Made by a program: the position numbers and the translations under genes. Below, piece after piece: positions 34,961 through 45,243 of a DNA stretch of 64,000 nt (position 1 is the stretch's first letter; every line of letters starts with the position of its first letter). The stretch is from Amia ocellicauda (Eukaryota > Chordata > Actinopteri > Amiiformes > Amiidae), in NCBI RefSeq assembly GCF_036373705.1, contig NC_089850.1, positions 24,148,733 to 24,212,732 on the forward strand, written 5' to 3'. The notes below the pieces were generated by a model. That model was not told the origin of the DNA and searched no databases. It worked only from the letters and a program-made list of their open reading frames with translations.

Positions 34961-35944
34961 CTACCAGGTGAAAGGGAGGAGGTCTGTTTCCTCTACCAAA
35001 CCAGATGGTATAGAATTTCCCATAGAAAAATACATTCTAACAAATAATATCTTACATACTCAAAGGGTTAATTGTCAGTAAATAATTTTTGTTAGAGCTA
35101 ACACTATCTGTTCTACAGTGGTTACATTTGATCTAGAAAATGTTCAAACAAAGCAAAAAAAGGTAATCAATGGTTTTAAACTGTCAATTATATAACTTTA
35201 AGACTTGCAGACAAGAATGTTTTATGCAATTAAGATTGGAGTGAGGGTTTGAAAATGTTGTAAATGTGCTCAGCTTTGGTGAAGTTCAAAGCCATTTTTG
35301 CTTTACCACGTTATATCTGAATTTGCATTATATCGGATTTTGTTAGATCAGGGTAGATGTGTAACATCAATGAGTTGTCCCGCATACAATGCCTCACAGT
35401 GGGGTTTGCTCTTTCCTACGGTCTCGAGCTGAAGGGAAGATTTTGTAGTAAAGTATGTGGTCTGGTGGCACATGGGAGATACTGTAATGTCAGTCTCTAA
35501 ATATACAAAACCCTATTCCCCTGATGCTTGATAAAAAGGGTCTGTAGTACCAGTGAAGAGGCCTCTAGAGACCTTCGAAAAACATTCCTGCACAATTAAA
35601 CATTATACACCTCACCTAGTGGCAGACAAGCCAATTAGAGGCTTTGGAGAGAACAAAGAGAGCAAGAGCTGAAGCCTTACTAAAAGGATCACAAAAACTT
35701 AATGCTTAACAAGAATGGGCCATTTCTTGATACAGCCTTCAAGGAGACTTGACTATATAGATAACAGTTTGATAATCAAGTTGACTGCTATGTCTACAAA
35801 GTGACTACAGTTGTTTGTAAGTGTATGGAATTGGAGACGACAAATTACACTGTACTATACTATAAAACAATATATATATAGACTTATACACACACACTGC
35901 TGCCGTATATTCAGTTTATATTTTTTTAAATATATATATGTTTT
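34961..35944. other. Intergenic, nothing recognised
   Basis: AT-rich DNA up to the 3' end of TAAR copy B. No gene is recognised. Confidence 0.5.
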
Positions 35945-36976
35945 TTATTCTGTGTACAGTTTCATTCTAGAGGAATTAGGGCAAAATATTTTTAAAGTAA
36001 CAATGAGCTTCAGTGCTTTTTGAAACCATGGATAGAAAAAAGCATAAATCAGTGGATTAAATGTAGAATTAATGTAACCCAACCAAATAAAACCATCAAA
36101 TATGGCTGCTGGAGTTGCAAAATTGAGATAGACATCAATCATGGTATCTATGAAGTAAGGTACCCAGCAAACTAGGTAGACACCCATTACTATTCCTAGT
36201 GTTTTAGCAGCTTTTTGCTCTCTGTTTTGCTGTGCTCTTCTTCTACTGTCTTCCAGTGAAAATGTTCTGTCTTCCATTGTTTGGATGAGTCTTGCTTGGT
36301 TTCTAGCAACAGTGTAAATGCGTGCATATATCCCAATCATGCCAAAACAGGGAGCAAAAAAAACAACTGCATCAAGTATTGCCCACAGCTTATTAAAAAG
36401 AAGTAAACAGCCACCCTCACATGATAATACTGCAACCAATTCTTCTAAACCTTGATCATTGGATTTGGTAAAAATAATTCCAAAGCTATATATTGCTGGC
36501 AATACCCACCCAAGAGTTACAAACATCCAGGACACTTGTATTGTGATTTTACTAGCATAATGAAGAGGCTCACACACTGCATAATAGCGATCAATTGCAA
36601 TAAGACACAAGTGAAAAATTGAAGTAGTGCAAAGCAAAATATCAACACATGTATGAAGTTGGCAAAATAATGATCCCATATACCAACATCTTTCAACACT
36701 TCTGATCATGCTGAATGGAAGAACAAAAAGTCCAAGAAGGAAATCAGCAATTGCTAGAGAAAGAACTAACAGATTATTTGGTGAATGAAGCTGCTTGAAA
36801 TGAGAGATGGAAATAATCACAACCAGATTGCCACCAATTGTGATCAGCACTGAAAGAACAAACACAAAATACAAAAGTGCTCTTTCACCAACCGATCTGG
36901 ACAGTTTAATGCAGGATTTGGTAACATTTTCAAAGCAGTACTCTACTGAGTTCTTCTGAATAAAGGATGAATTCAT
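35945..36976 (-). CDS. Trace amine-associated receptor, copy B
   Basis: An intact 343-residue class A GPCR, about 85% identical to copy A by hand alignment (roughly 50 differences). It has the same N-terminus, Cys3.25, Asp3.32 (HTCVDILL), AIDRYYAVCEPLHY, Asp5.43 (ILDAVVFFAP), CWVPYF in TM6, and TM7 GYINSTFNPLIYAFFYPWF with Tyr7.43. It ends in the same SSRMKLYTE. Many of the substitutions are in or near membrane segments. In the pocket, position 3.33 is Ile (Asn in copy A) and 5.46 is Val (Thr in copy A). A one-residue length difference lies in the third intracellular loop. It is expected to be an olfactory amine receptor with tuning different from copy A. No lesions. Confidence 0.97.
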   Translation of the reverse strand: MNSSFIQKNSVEYCFENVTKSCIKLSRSVGERALLYFVFVLSVLITIGGNLVVIISISHFKQLHSPNNLLVLSLAIADFLLGLFVLPFSMIRSVERCWYMGSLFCQLHTCVDILLCTTSIFHLCLIAIDRYYAVCEPLHYASKITIQVSWMFVTLGWVLPAIYSFGIIFTKSNDQGLEELVAVLSCEGGCLLLFNKLWAILDAVVFFAPCFGMIGIYARIYTVARNQARLIQTMEDRTFSLEDSRRRAQQNREQKAAKTLGIVMGVYLVCWVPYFIDTMIDVYLNFATPAAIFDGFIWLGYINSTFNPLIYAFFYPWFQKALKLIVTLKIFCPNSSRMKLYTE

Positions 36977-37259
36977 CTTGCTGAGGCTGAAAGTGAGTTA
37001 ATGATGAAATCAAATCAGTCAGACGTCTGTTGGGAAAAATACATTTAAATTGAATACATTTACTTTAATAAAATGTCATATCTATTTAATTATGATTGAA
37101 AAAACACAAATATGATTGTACCATAATGTAAGTGTTGCCTGAGGTTATTCACTCTCAGGATATTGTAATTTAGTAAGAATTCAGTAAAATGCAATTCACT
37201 GCAATCTACATAATGAACTAAATATAGAAATATAACCTCCAATTTTAGTGCTCCCTTAA

Positions 37260-37450
37260 TAACATACATTACCTTATCGCATAACAACTTTTTCATTGAA
37301 GAAGACCCTGTGTGTATTTCCCATTTTCTGGATTCCCTGAATGTGTTGAGTCCTGGTTGTAAAGCAGACTTATATACAGTGTGAAAGCTCCCTGGAGTTC
37401 AGTGACACTTGGATATCTTGGGAGATAATGAAATGTGATTGTTATGAAGA
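37260..37450 (-). promoter_or_regulatory. Candidate promoter and 5' non-coding exon of TAAR copy B
   Basis: Minus-strand TATATAAG is at 37369-37376, in a block almost identical to that of copy A ('ggagctttcacactg' ahead of it, 'ttcagggaatccagaa' after it). It is followed by a conserved AAG|GTAATG donor-like site near 37272. The CCAAT of copy A is here changed to ACAATC. A 12-base insertion lies between the TATA box and the shared leader. Confidence 0.5.
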
Positions 37451-37616
37451 CCAGTTGTACTCATCATTTCAGACCACAATGAAGAAATGGATTGTGGGAG
37501 ACGTGTGTAATGTAAGAAATGCACCACTTTAGCACAGGAGTCAATGTAACGTGTGTGTTTAAAAACTACCACAGAGAACAAATGTAAAATGCTTTATATA
37601 GTTTTTATGGGAGCAT

Positions 37617-38239
37617 GTCAATTTGTCCCTGACAATTCGTCCCCGTCAATTTGCCCCCATGATAATTCGTCCCTGCAACAGTTCGTCCCTGCGTCAATTT
37701 GTCCCTGACAATTTGTCCCCGTCAATTTGCCCCCATGATAATTCGTCCCTGCAACAGTTCGCCCACACGTCAATTCGCCCCCATCATTATATGTTCTCCA
37801 CTTGATCATTTGTAACCATGAGTGCATTAACTTATTGTAGAGCCACAGAACACACATATGTGTATATATAGTAAGCAGGCTGTATAAATATATATATAAT
37901 ATATATATATATAAATATATATACACACAGACACACAACTATTTTGTATTATTTATTATAATGTATGTTTTTAATTGATACATTCATTTGAGACTATAAC
38001 TCCAATAATTAAATTCCATACAATTAGTCAGAACAGCTGGCATCGAGGGCTGCAGGCTACTTCAAATAGGTTTCATGCTGAAGTTGTACAGCAGTTGGGA
38101 CAGTGGTTAGAGAATAGCAGTGTAAACTTGGTGATCAGGGTACAATTCCAAATATATATATATATATATTTTTTTAATACATAATTTCCTGGAGTTAAAT
38201 GGTATCAGAGTAGAACGAACAATTACAAGGCGAATAATA
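37617..38239 (+). repeat. Foldback element, left arm
   Basis: The arm is the reverse complement of 40434-40975. Its outer part is built from short words of the type 'aattcgtccc' and 'aatttgccccc', with a 76-bp unit present twice in tandem (37617-37692, 37693-37768). Next are AT-rich simple repeats (37861-37925), and then a tRNA-like segment with A box 38096-38106 and B box 38139-38149. The inner end is 'caattacaaggcga'. The open frames in it are repeat translations. Confidence 0.85.
38096..38149 (+). other. tRNA-like (SINE-type) pol III A and B boxes, left arm
   Basis: 'tgggacagtgg' resembles the A box and 'ggtacaattcc' the B box, 43 bases apart start to start, as in tRNA genes and tRNA-derived SINEs. 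Each has one or two changes from consensus. No cloverleaf ends or anticodon arm are convincing, so it is not a tRNA gene. Confidence 0.6.
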
Positions 38240-38409
38240 AGGATTTTTAATTCTCGTCATTAGAATTTCTTTTCAATAACACGGTTCAGGGAACATGCAA
38301 ATCAGAAAATACAGTGCTACATATGGAGGGTCAATCCTTCTGACAAATATAATTTATTCATTTGTAATTTTTTCTCTTAAGCATTAAATTCAGTGCATAT
38401 GTGGATGCC

Positions 38410-38441
<32 letters not shown>

Positions 38442-38597
38442 GATTTCTTACATTAATATTGGCTGAATTTGAATAATGATCCATTCTAACTGGATATTAA
38501 TTAGTGAATTTGCCTTGCTGTCTGAATTGCTGCGAGTTCATGTTCCCTGAACTGTTATTGAAACGAAATTCTAATGAGGAGAATTAAAAATCCTTAT
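38237..38597. mobile_element. Miniature inverted-repeat element
   Basis: The ends 'taaggatttttaattctc' and 'gagaattaaaaatcctta' are the outer part of inverted repeats of about 62 bases (38237-38300 against 38530-38597). They enclose about 230 bases with an ATT microsatellite (38411-38440). It has no coding capacity. It sits between the left foldback arm and the TTAA-bounded element. Confidence 0.75.
38411..38440. repeat. (ATT)n microsatellite
   Basis: A trinucleotide run of about 10 units. Confidence 0.95.
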
Positions 38598-38702
38598 TAA
38601 AGGTAGAGTATGCAATCTTTTCCAGAATTTGTTTTTGTTATACTGGTTGAAAGTCTCTTCACATCCTGATAGCAATCAATAATTTAAGTGGTCTAAATGT
38701 AA

Positions 38703-38705
<3 letters not shown>

Positions 38706-38736
<31 letters not shown>
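38706..38736. repeat. (TA)n run, Tc1 target
   Basis: TA dinucleotide run into which the DD36E-type Tc1-like element inserted. Confidence 0.9.
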
Positions 38737-38739
<3 letters not shown>

Positions 38740-39956
38740 TCACCTAAAGGATTATTAGGAACACCTGTTCAATTTCTCATTAATGCAATTATCTAACCAA
38801 CCAATCACATGGCAGTTGCTTCAATGCATTTAGGGGTGTGGTCCTGGTCAAGACAATCTCCTGAACTCCAAACTGAATGTCTGAATGGGAAAGAAAGGTG
38901 ATTTAAGCAATTTTGAGCGTGGCATGGTTGTTGGTGCCAGACGGGCCGGTCTGAGTATTTCACAATCTGCTCAGTTACTGGGATTTTCACGCACAACCAT
39001 TTCTAGGGTTTACAAAGAATGGTGTGAAAAGGGAAAAACATCCAGTATGCGGCAGTCCTGTGGGCGAAAATGCCTTGTTGATGCTAGAGGTCAGAGGAGA
39101 ATGGGCCGACTGATTCAAGCTGATAGAAGAGCAACTTTGACTGAAATAAGCACTCGTTACAACCGAGGTATGCAGCAAAGCATTTGTGAAGCCACAACAC
39201 GTACAACCTTGAGGCGGATGGGCTACAACAGCAGAAGACCCCACCGGGTACCACTCATCTCCACTACAAATAGGAAAAAGAGGCTACAATTTGCACAAGC
39301 TCACCAAAATTGGACAGTTAAAGACTGGAAAAATGTTGCCTGGTCTGATGAGTCTCGATTTCTGTTGAGACATTCAGATGGTAGAGTCAGAATTTGGCGT
39401 AAACAGAATGAGAACATGGATCCATCATGCCTTGTTACCACTGTGCAGGCTGGTGGTGGTGGTGTAATGGTGTGGGGGATGTTTTCTTGGCACACTTTAG
39501 GCCCCTTAGTGCCAATTGGGCATCGTTTAAATGCCACGGCCTACCTGAACATTTTTTCTGACCATGTCCATCCCTTTATGACCACCATGTACCCATCCTC
39601 TGATGGCTACTTCCAGCAGGATAATGCACCATGTCACAAAGGTCGAATCATTTCGAATTGGTTTCTTGAACATGAAAATGAGTTCACTGTACTAAACTGG
39701 CCCCCACAGTCAGCAGATCTCAACCCAATAGAGCATCTTTGGGATGTGGTGGAACGGGAGCTTCGTTCCCTGGATGTGCATCCCACAATCTCCATCAACT
39801 GCAAGATGCTATCCTATCAATATGGGCCAACATTTCTAAAGAATGCTTTCAGCACCTTGTTGAATCAATGCCACGTAGAATTAAGGCAGTTCTGAAGGCA
39901 AAAGGGGGTCAAACACAGTATTAGTATGGTGTTCCTAATAATCCTTTAGGTGAGTG
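38737..39956 (+). mobile_element. Tc1-like transposon with DD36E spacing, copy 2
   Basis: The ends 'cactcacctaaaggattatt' and 'aataatcctttaggtgagtg' flank about 1.22 kb, and TA follows at 39957-39958. Nearly identical to 27378-28580 apart from a few substitutions, a 21-base segment present only here and one missing base. Confidence 0.95.
38885..39924 (+). pseudogene. Tc1-like transposase DD36E, frameshifted near C-terminus
   Basis: Same protein as 27526-28548 up to about residue 302. Here the second Asp (YFQQDNAPCH) and the Glu (ADLNPIEHLW) are separated by 36 residues, including EFTVLNWPPQS. This defines the DD36E spacing, as in the Incomer group of Tc1/mariner elements. One base is lost in 'cccacaatctcc' (about 39788). 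The frame therefore runs off into unrelated residues and stops at 39895. The normal tail (…KAKGGQTQY) remains in the next frame to 39924. Both helix-turn-helix motifs and the full catalytic triad are intact. Confidence 0.92.
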
Positions 39957-40433
39957 TATATATATCTTCTGTGGAAGGGACAGGAATAAAAAAGGATCGA
40001 CCAATCATTGCATTCGGTCCGAATGTAATGATAGGATATCCTTCCTGTCTGTCAATCTATATTTGCATACCACTGCGCATCTTGTTCGCGCAGACACACA
40101 CATCAGCGCGGGAACCTTGACGCTGTGTAAAGCGAGAATGGAAGGCGAGCCACAGATACTATTTTTAAAAACATAATAACCGTAAATAAGATGTTTATGT
40201 AATTTATTATTGTAATGTCTAACCTAGGAATGAGACATGCGGTGATCTGAAACTGTTGCGATCGATTCCACCCACACGTCTCTCCTCCTGGCGCTGAGAC
40301 TCTGCTCTGTGTGTGTGCGTAATGTGTGATAGAGGGAGCGTGGTTTTGGAGACGCCTCTGAAGCGAGGGCGGGCTCTATGCTTTCAAAACAAGCTTGCTA
40401 ACTGCTGGCCTCTCAGGATTGCATACCCTGGCT

Positions 40434-40975
40434 TTAATCGCCTTGTAATTGTTTGTACTACTCTGATACCGTTTAACTCCAGGAAACTATTTATTTAAAA
40501 ACAAATTACATGTATTGATCTGGAATCAAACCCAGATCACTAAGTTCACAGTGCTGTTCTCTAACCACTGTACCAACTACTGTTCAACTTCAACACAAAA
40601 CCTATTTGAAGTAGCCTGCAGCCCTCACTGCCAGCTGTTCTGACTAATTGTATAACACTTAATTATTGGGGTTATAGTCTCAAATTAATGTATCAATTAA
40701 AAACATACATTATAATAAATAATACAAAATAGTTGTGTGTCTGTGTGTATATATATATATATTTATACAGCCTGCCTGAATGCACTCAAGTGGAGAAGTG
40801 GAGAACGTATAATGATGGGGGCGAATTGTCATCGGGGACAAATTGTTATAGGGGCGAATTGACACGGGGACGAACTGTTGCAGGGATGAATTGTAGCTGG
40901 GACCAATTATCATGGGAGCGAATTGTAGCTGGGGCGAATTGATGGGGACGAATTGTCATGGACCCAGTTTTTATA
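40434..40975 (-). repeat. Foldback element, right arm
   Basis: Reverse complement of the left arm. It has the same tRNA-like segment, the same AT block, and an outer region of 'ggggcgaattg' / 'ggggacgaattg' words ending at 'gacgaattgtcatgg'. It is about 76 bases shorter than the left arm because the tandem unit is single here. Confidence 0.85.
40522..40575 (-). other. tRNA-like (SINE-type) pol III A and B boxes, right arm
   Basis: On the minus strand TGGTACAGTGG (40575-40565) fits the A-box consensus exactly and GGTTTGATTCC (40532-40522) differs from the B-box consensus by one base. The intervening 'ttagagaacagcactgtgaa' is tRNA-like. Of the two arms, this one keeps the better promoter. Confidence 0.65.
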
Positions 40976-41059
40976 ATTCATAACTTAACATTTAGATTTT
41001 AACTCTTATTAGTCCTAACAATGTAATGAGAATGTGATACTTCTTTGCTACATCCCTGT

Positions 41060-41650
41060 ATATTACTTTATTTACATATTAAATGAAGAAGTCTTCTCTT
41101 ATTCAGCAAAATAAGTATTTAGGCCAAACACTTAGGTTTCTTATGGCCATATCGAAATATAGTGTGATGTTGGCAAAATGTGATTGGTTAAAGAGAAACC
41201 TTATAATAGAAGGAATGGACAAAGAGAAGAGGAAGAAGAGAGAAGATGGAGACAAGGAGAAGAGAAAGAGCAGGAGGAAGAGAGAGAGACACACCAGCTG
41301 CCAACCTGACCAGACTGACCTAAACTGCCTGTGAGGAAAAGAGGAGAATAGGGGTAATATCATATCCTTTCTGTAATCCAGCAGAAGCTTTATATTACTT
41401 ATGTTAAGAAATATAATTAAATGATTTTGGTTTTCTATTTTTGTCACAAATAAATGATTATTGCACATCTGTGACTTGACTGCATCTTCCCTCTAAAAAT
41501 AATCTTAAAAGAGAAACCAATTGACCTATGAGTTTTCAGTTAAACTATTTATTTAGATTGACTGATAAACCAAGCATATGAAATTCTCTTACACTTTGTT
41601 ATTTTTATATCAATGCTATCTGCTTATTTTAAAACATATGCATGTGCAGG
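41060..41650 (-). repeat. Dispersed repeat R1, inverted copy
   Basis: Reverse-complement partner of 34500-34960, with some extra sequence (for example 41540-41570). It contains a purine-rich tract (41215-41290) matching the CT-rich part of the other copy. A 83-codon frame across this tract is compositional only. Confidence 0.7.
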
Positions 41651-41943
41651 GGTCACAAACCAAACATTTTGTTGTGTCTTTTGACAAGTAATAGCTCATT
41701 TGACTTCCTCAATGGTTGGGGGGACATACTTCCAGGTTTTACAATTACAGTCCTGGATTTTAATTAAACGTCCTGATGTCCCAACAATTCTCTCAAAGTA
41801 TTTTACATATCCCAGTTGTAAACTCACTTAAAACTCTTAAAACCTTTTAAATATAAATAGTTTAATGTTTTCAATCACATGAAGAATCAAACATTTTTAG
41901 TATATTGGTAAACCCTCATTACTGGTAACTAATAGGTAATGTT

Positions 41944-42395
41944 TGTCACGGCCACCATCTAGCACTTACATTCTATCCTCACTAGATGTCGCCATCGCCC
42001 TTCCTTATCAGTCACTTCTCCCAGCTCCTATCATTCAATTAACATTCATGGGACCCTTGTGCACTTCTGTGATCACCCCCTGCTCCTGTTCACCCTGCAC
42101 CTCTCATCTTGTTTCTCTGCTCCACATTTAAACCCTTCACTCACCCCCAGTCACTGCAAAGCTTTGTCAGTATTTACTACACCTCCGAGCAATCTACCTG
42201 TGCCTAGTTATCACCTTGTTTCCTTTACCTCCCGCTTGACTTCCCAACCACGACCTTGATCCTCCCCTGATTGCCTGTTTGCCTGATTGCCTGACCATTG
42301 CATGTGACCACGACCACGTCTTTGCCTTCCCCTTGATTGCCCTGTTCTGCCGGTATAGGAGCCATCCCTGTTCCCGTGCCCCGTGGTACGTTACA
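41944..42395 (+). mobile_element. Solo Ty3/gypsy-type LTR
   Basis: It begins 'tgtcacggccacc', ends 'gtacgttaca', and is flanked by the 5-bp duplication ATGTT (41939-41943 and 42396-42400). Length is 452 bp. A 5-bp duplication and TGT...ACA ends are standard for gypsy LTRs. No internal region remains, so it arose by LTR-LTR recombination. A TATA-like 'atttaaacc' lies at 42127. Confidence 0.88.
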
Positions 42396-42689
42396 ATGTT
42401 TTTATAGGCAGTTTTGTGGATGACAACGTAAATACAACGCACTGAGAGCGCATGCATCAGAGTTGTGTGCCCCAGCCCAGAGATGTGCATCTGCCTGTGA
42501 AACCAACATGAATTTGACAAATGACAGGCAGATGTTTCTAGATTCACCCTGCAGAAATAAATCACTGCCCTGAAAAAATCCATTGACAATGATGTCAGGA
42601 CAAAGTTTTTTTTTTTTTTAAGGAAACATGGCCAGGGAGACAGTCTGAGATTAGAAAGTTTGACACGTGGTTGAAATCTTGGTGTAGGG

Positions 42690-43560
42690 AAGAGGGTTTT
42701 AGGTTTTTGGAGCATTGGTCTTTCTTCTGAGATAGATGGGACCTGTACAAACTGGACGGTCTACATCTAAACAGAAGGGGGGCTAATGCATTGGGAGAGC
42801 ATATGTGCAGAGTAAATTAGAATATTTTAAACTAGGGACCAGGGGGGCAGGGAGCTCTGACAATGGGAGATGTTCCACTAAGGAAAGAAAACCAAGGGAA
42901 AGTGCTAGTGGGAAAGTCCTGAAGTGTTTGTACCTCAATGCCAGGAGTATAAGGAACAAGATGTTAGACCTAGAAGCCACAGTGCCGGCATTTGACTATG
43001 ATGTTGTAGGAGTGACAGAAACAGAGACAGAGGTAGACTGGAGTACACTGGATACAGATTCAGTTGAAAATGGATGGTTATATTTTAAAAATATACTACT
43101 TGAAGCTCAGGAGAAATTTGTACCAAAACGTAGCAAATTGAGGACCAAAAAACATTGGCCAAAATGATTTAAAAGAAGTATTCAGAAAAACAAGGGTTTA
43201 GACGAGGCAGATCATGTCTTACTAATTTATTGTAGTTTTTTGAACATGCAACTGCAGCTGTAGATCATGTGAAAGCATATGATATGATATACTTTTGATA
43301 AGGTTCCACACCAAAGACTGATCCTCAAATTGGAAGCTGTAGGCATTCTGGGTAATGTAGTAGATGGATTATGAACTGGTTGATGTATAGGAAACAGAGG
43401 TTGTCGATTAGAGGAGTCGCTTCTAACTGGAGTGAGGTTGTTAGTGGAGTTCCACAGGGATCAGTACTAGGGCCTTTGCTTTTTCTAATCTATATTAATG
43501 ATCTGGACTCTGGGATAGTTAGCAAACTTGTGAAATTTGCACATGATACTAAATGCCCCG
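42690..43560 (+). pseudogene. CR1-like LINE fragment (ORF1 end, ORF2 start and RT)
   Basis: 42735-42820 reads WDLYKLDGLHLNRRGANALG, typical of the end of CR1-type ORF1. 42918-43030 reads KCLYLNARSIRNKMLDLEA and YDVVGVTETE, the start of the endonuclease. After a large deletion the reverse transcriptase resumes at 43200-43560 with [57 protein letters not shown] and KFAHDTK, where the catalytic ADD is changed to AHD. Stops and frameshifts are frequent. Confidence 0.85.
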
Positions 43561-44307
43561 TTTCCACTGGCTTAAGCGTCTGGATGCATCCGGACGCAGC
43601 CTGGTTTTGTGGATGGTTAACTATATGCTGCAAGATGTGGCCATAAGTGTCCGTCACTCCCACTAAGGAAATATTTTGCTTTCAGAAGCGGAGATGTGTG
43701 CTTGACTTGTAGACAGACAGGGAAGAGATTAGCTACATTATGTCAGAAGATATAATCTCAAGTGCTGTGTGGGATTATGAATAAATTACAGTAGCAACAG
43801 TAACAGTACAGCAGCATGGAGTGAAATCCACATAGAGAGACAATTACTGCTAACAGTTAATATTCGAGTGTATTAAAAACTTGCCGAACATGGATTTCAC
43901 AGGACCCCGGTGCAGTGCTGCTACTAGTTAAAAATAAACTGAAGGATAATAATTGGAGCAATAGCAGACAATTGTATTAATATTTTATGAACAACTGGAT
44001 GGTGTTTCAGGCTGTCGTTTTATGAATGGTTTGCAGGTCTGTTGTATAACAGCCCTGCAGAGACAATCAGTATGAAGCCAAACACGATTTAGTTAACGTG
44101 TGTCCAAGTTAAATGAATGAATACATAAATACAGCAGATCTGGGTTTTCCACTAAAACATTAAAGACTGGTTTAATAAATGCATCCATAAGTCCATAAAC
44201 ACTATGACTGAGACGTGCACACTTTAGTTAAATTATATCCTGCTATATTGTAGCTGCTGTTACTGTATGATTAATCGTGAAACGTGTGTATTTTGTTTCA
44301 AACGTAA
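43561..44307. other. Intergenic, nothing recognised
   Basis: It begins with 'ccccgtttccactggc', which could be the end of another DNA element, but no partner end is found. No gene is recognised. Confidence 0.45.
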
Positions 44308-44350
44308 CATGCCCTGGTTAAGGGTGTCTGCTAAGTAAATTAAAAATAAT
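44308..44350 (+). repeat. L2-type LINE 3' tail fragment
   Basis: 'gccctggttaagggtgtctg' followed by 'ctaagtaaat' is the typical L2 tail with an A-rich end. No LINE coding sequence precedes it. Confidence 0.6.
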
Positions 44351-44809
44351 ACGGCAAAAAGTGTCGTTTGCAGTTACAAATCTGTAGTAAGAGTAATAAG
44401 TTAAGGGAGTCAAATTGTGGCATTTAAAAGACATATCTAGCACATATCTTGATGATGATTACAATAATAACAATAATAATAAATTGCAAATATTTATTTT
44501 TATTGCTGCACATGGAAACGTTTTCTTACAGTAACATAATGCTTGTCTAAATATAAGTTGTCTATACACATTTAACTATTCCTAATATCTCTTAACATAA
44601 ATGTGTATTTATTACGCTGCTGTCTCCAATCATGTAAAGCATAAATAATAAAATAGACACAAAAGTCCTTTCCACATCAGGCTCTATCGCTCGTAGTGTT
44701 TTCTGTCTTTGTTTTTAAAACGAAACACAAACCAAACCCACAATTGGCACGGCACGGCATGGCAGGGCATATCCTCTGGACATTGTTCTCTTCACTTTGA
44801 CTTCTGTTC
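44351..44809. other. Intergenic, nothing recognised
   Basis: AT-rich sequence without a recognised gene or repeat. Confidence 0.45.
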
Positions 44810-45243
44810 ATTATGATAAGAGGGACACCCAAACAGATAAATAGCCCACAGATACCAATTTACTTAGTGTTTGTTTGGGGTTTCCTGTTCTTCTCTCAAG
44901 GCTGAAGATGTTACATTATAGTGATTGATTACCTCATTGTTCATTGTTGAAGAAAAATGTGAGATTGGTCAGTTTTTATGCCACAACAGGAAAACACCTG
45001 CTTCCATGATGACCCCCCTCCTCAGGAAGTCAGCCACAAACATGCAGAAACCTGATCTCAAGAAAACACTTTGGGAAACCTGTGACTGTCCCTGCCCATA
45101 GACCCACATGTCATGCATTGTATAAAAGCTGTCCACTTCTGTTGTTCAAAGAGTCTCTGCTGGAGAGATCCCATGTTGGGCCCTTCCAGGCCTGGCATGT
45201 TAAATAAATCCATGTTATCATCTGTGCATCAAGACTGTGTTCT
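44810..45243 (+). repeat. LTR-like dispersed repeat, copy (c)
   Basis: Contains 'tgtataaaagctg' (TATA box, 45117-45129) and 'gttaaataaatcc' (poly(A)-type signal, about 45200-45212). It ends at the stop codon of the TAAR1-like gene. Related to 1426-1745 (3' part) and, inverted, to 18540-19140 (5' part). The arrangement is that of an LTR transcribed towards the receptor gene's 3' end. Confidence 0.5.

Larger units (their letters stand above)
38597..40437. mobile_element. TTAA-bounded non-autonomous DNA transposon
   Basis: The ends are TTAA plus 'aggtagagtatgcaatc' on the left and 'gattgcataccctggct' plus TTAA on the right, an imperfect inverted repeat of about 20 bases. Without the nested Tc1-like element about 620 bases remain, with no coding frame. 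TTAA at both borders fits a piggyBac-type target. It occupies the symmetry axis of the foldback element. Confidence 0.6.

Noticed and set aside
37617-37790. CRISPR-like regular repeats
   Set aside because: The short words are not separated by unique spacers and the host is a vertebrate; the pattern is tandem duplication.
37618-37938. Frames encoding repetitive Arg/Gln/Asn-rich peptides
   Set aside because: Translation of the 76-bp tandem foldback unit on either strand; no start context or homologous protein.
38096-38149. Possible tRNA gene
   Set aside because: A and B boxes are present but the acceptor stem and anticodon arm do not form; the mirrored copy in the other arm shows it is a repeat.
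41083-41334. Basic 83-codon open frame (KEKRKKREDGDKEKRKSRRK)
   Set aside because: Purine-rich tract inside dispersed repeat R1; composition alone explains it.
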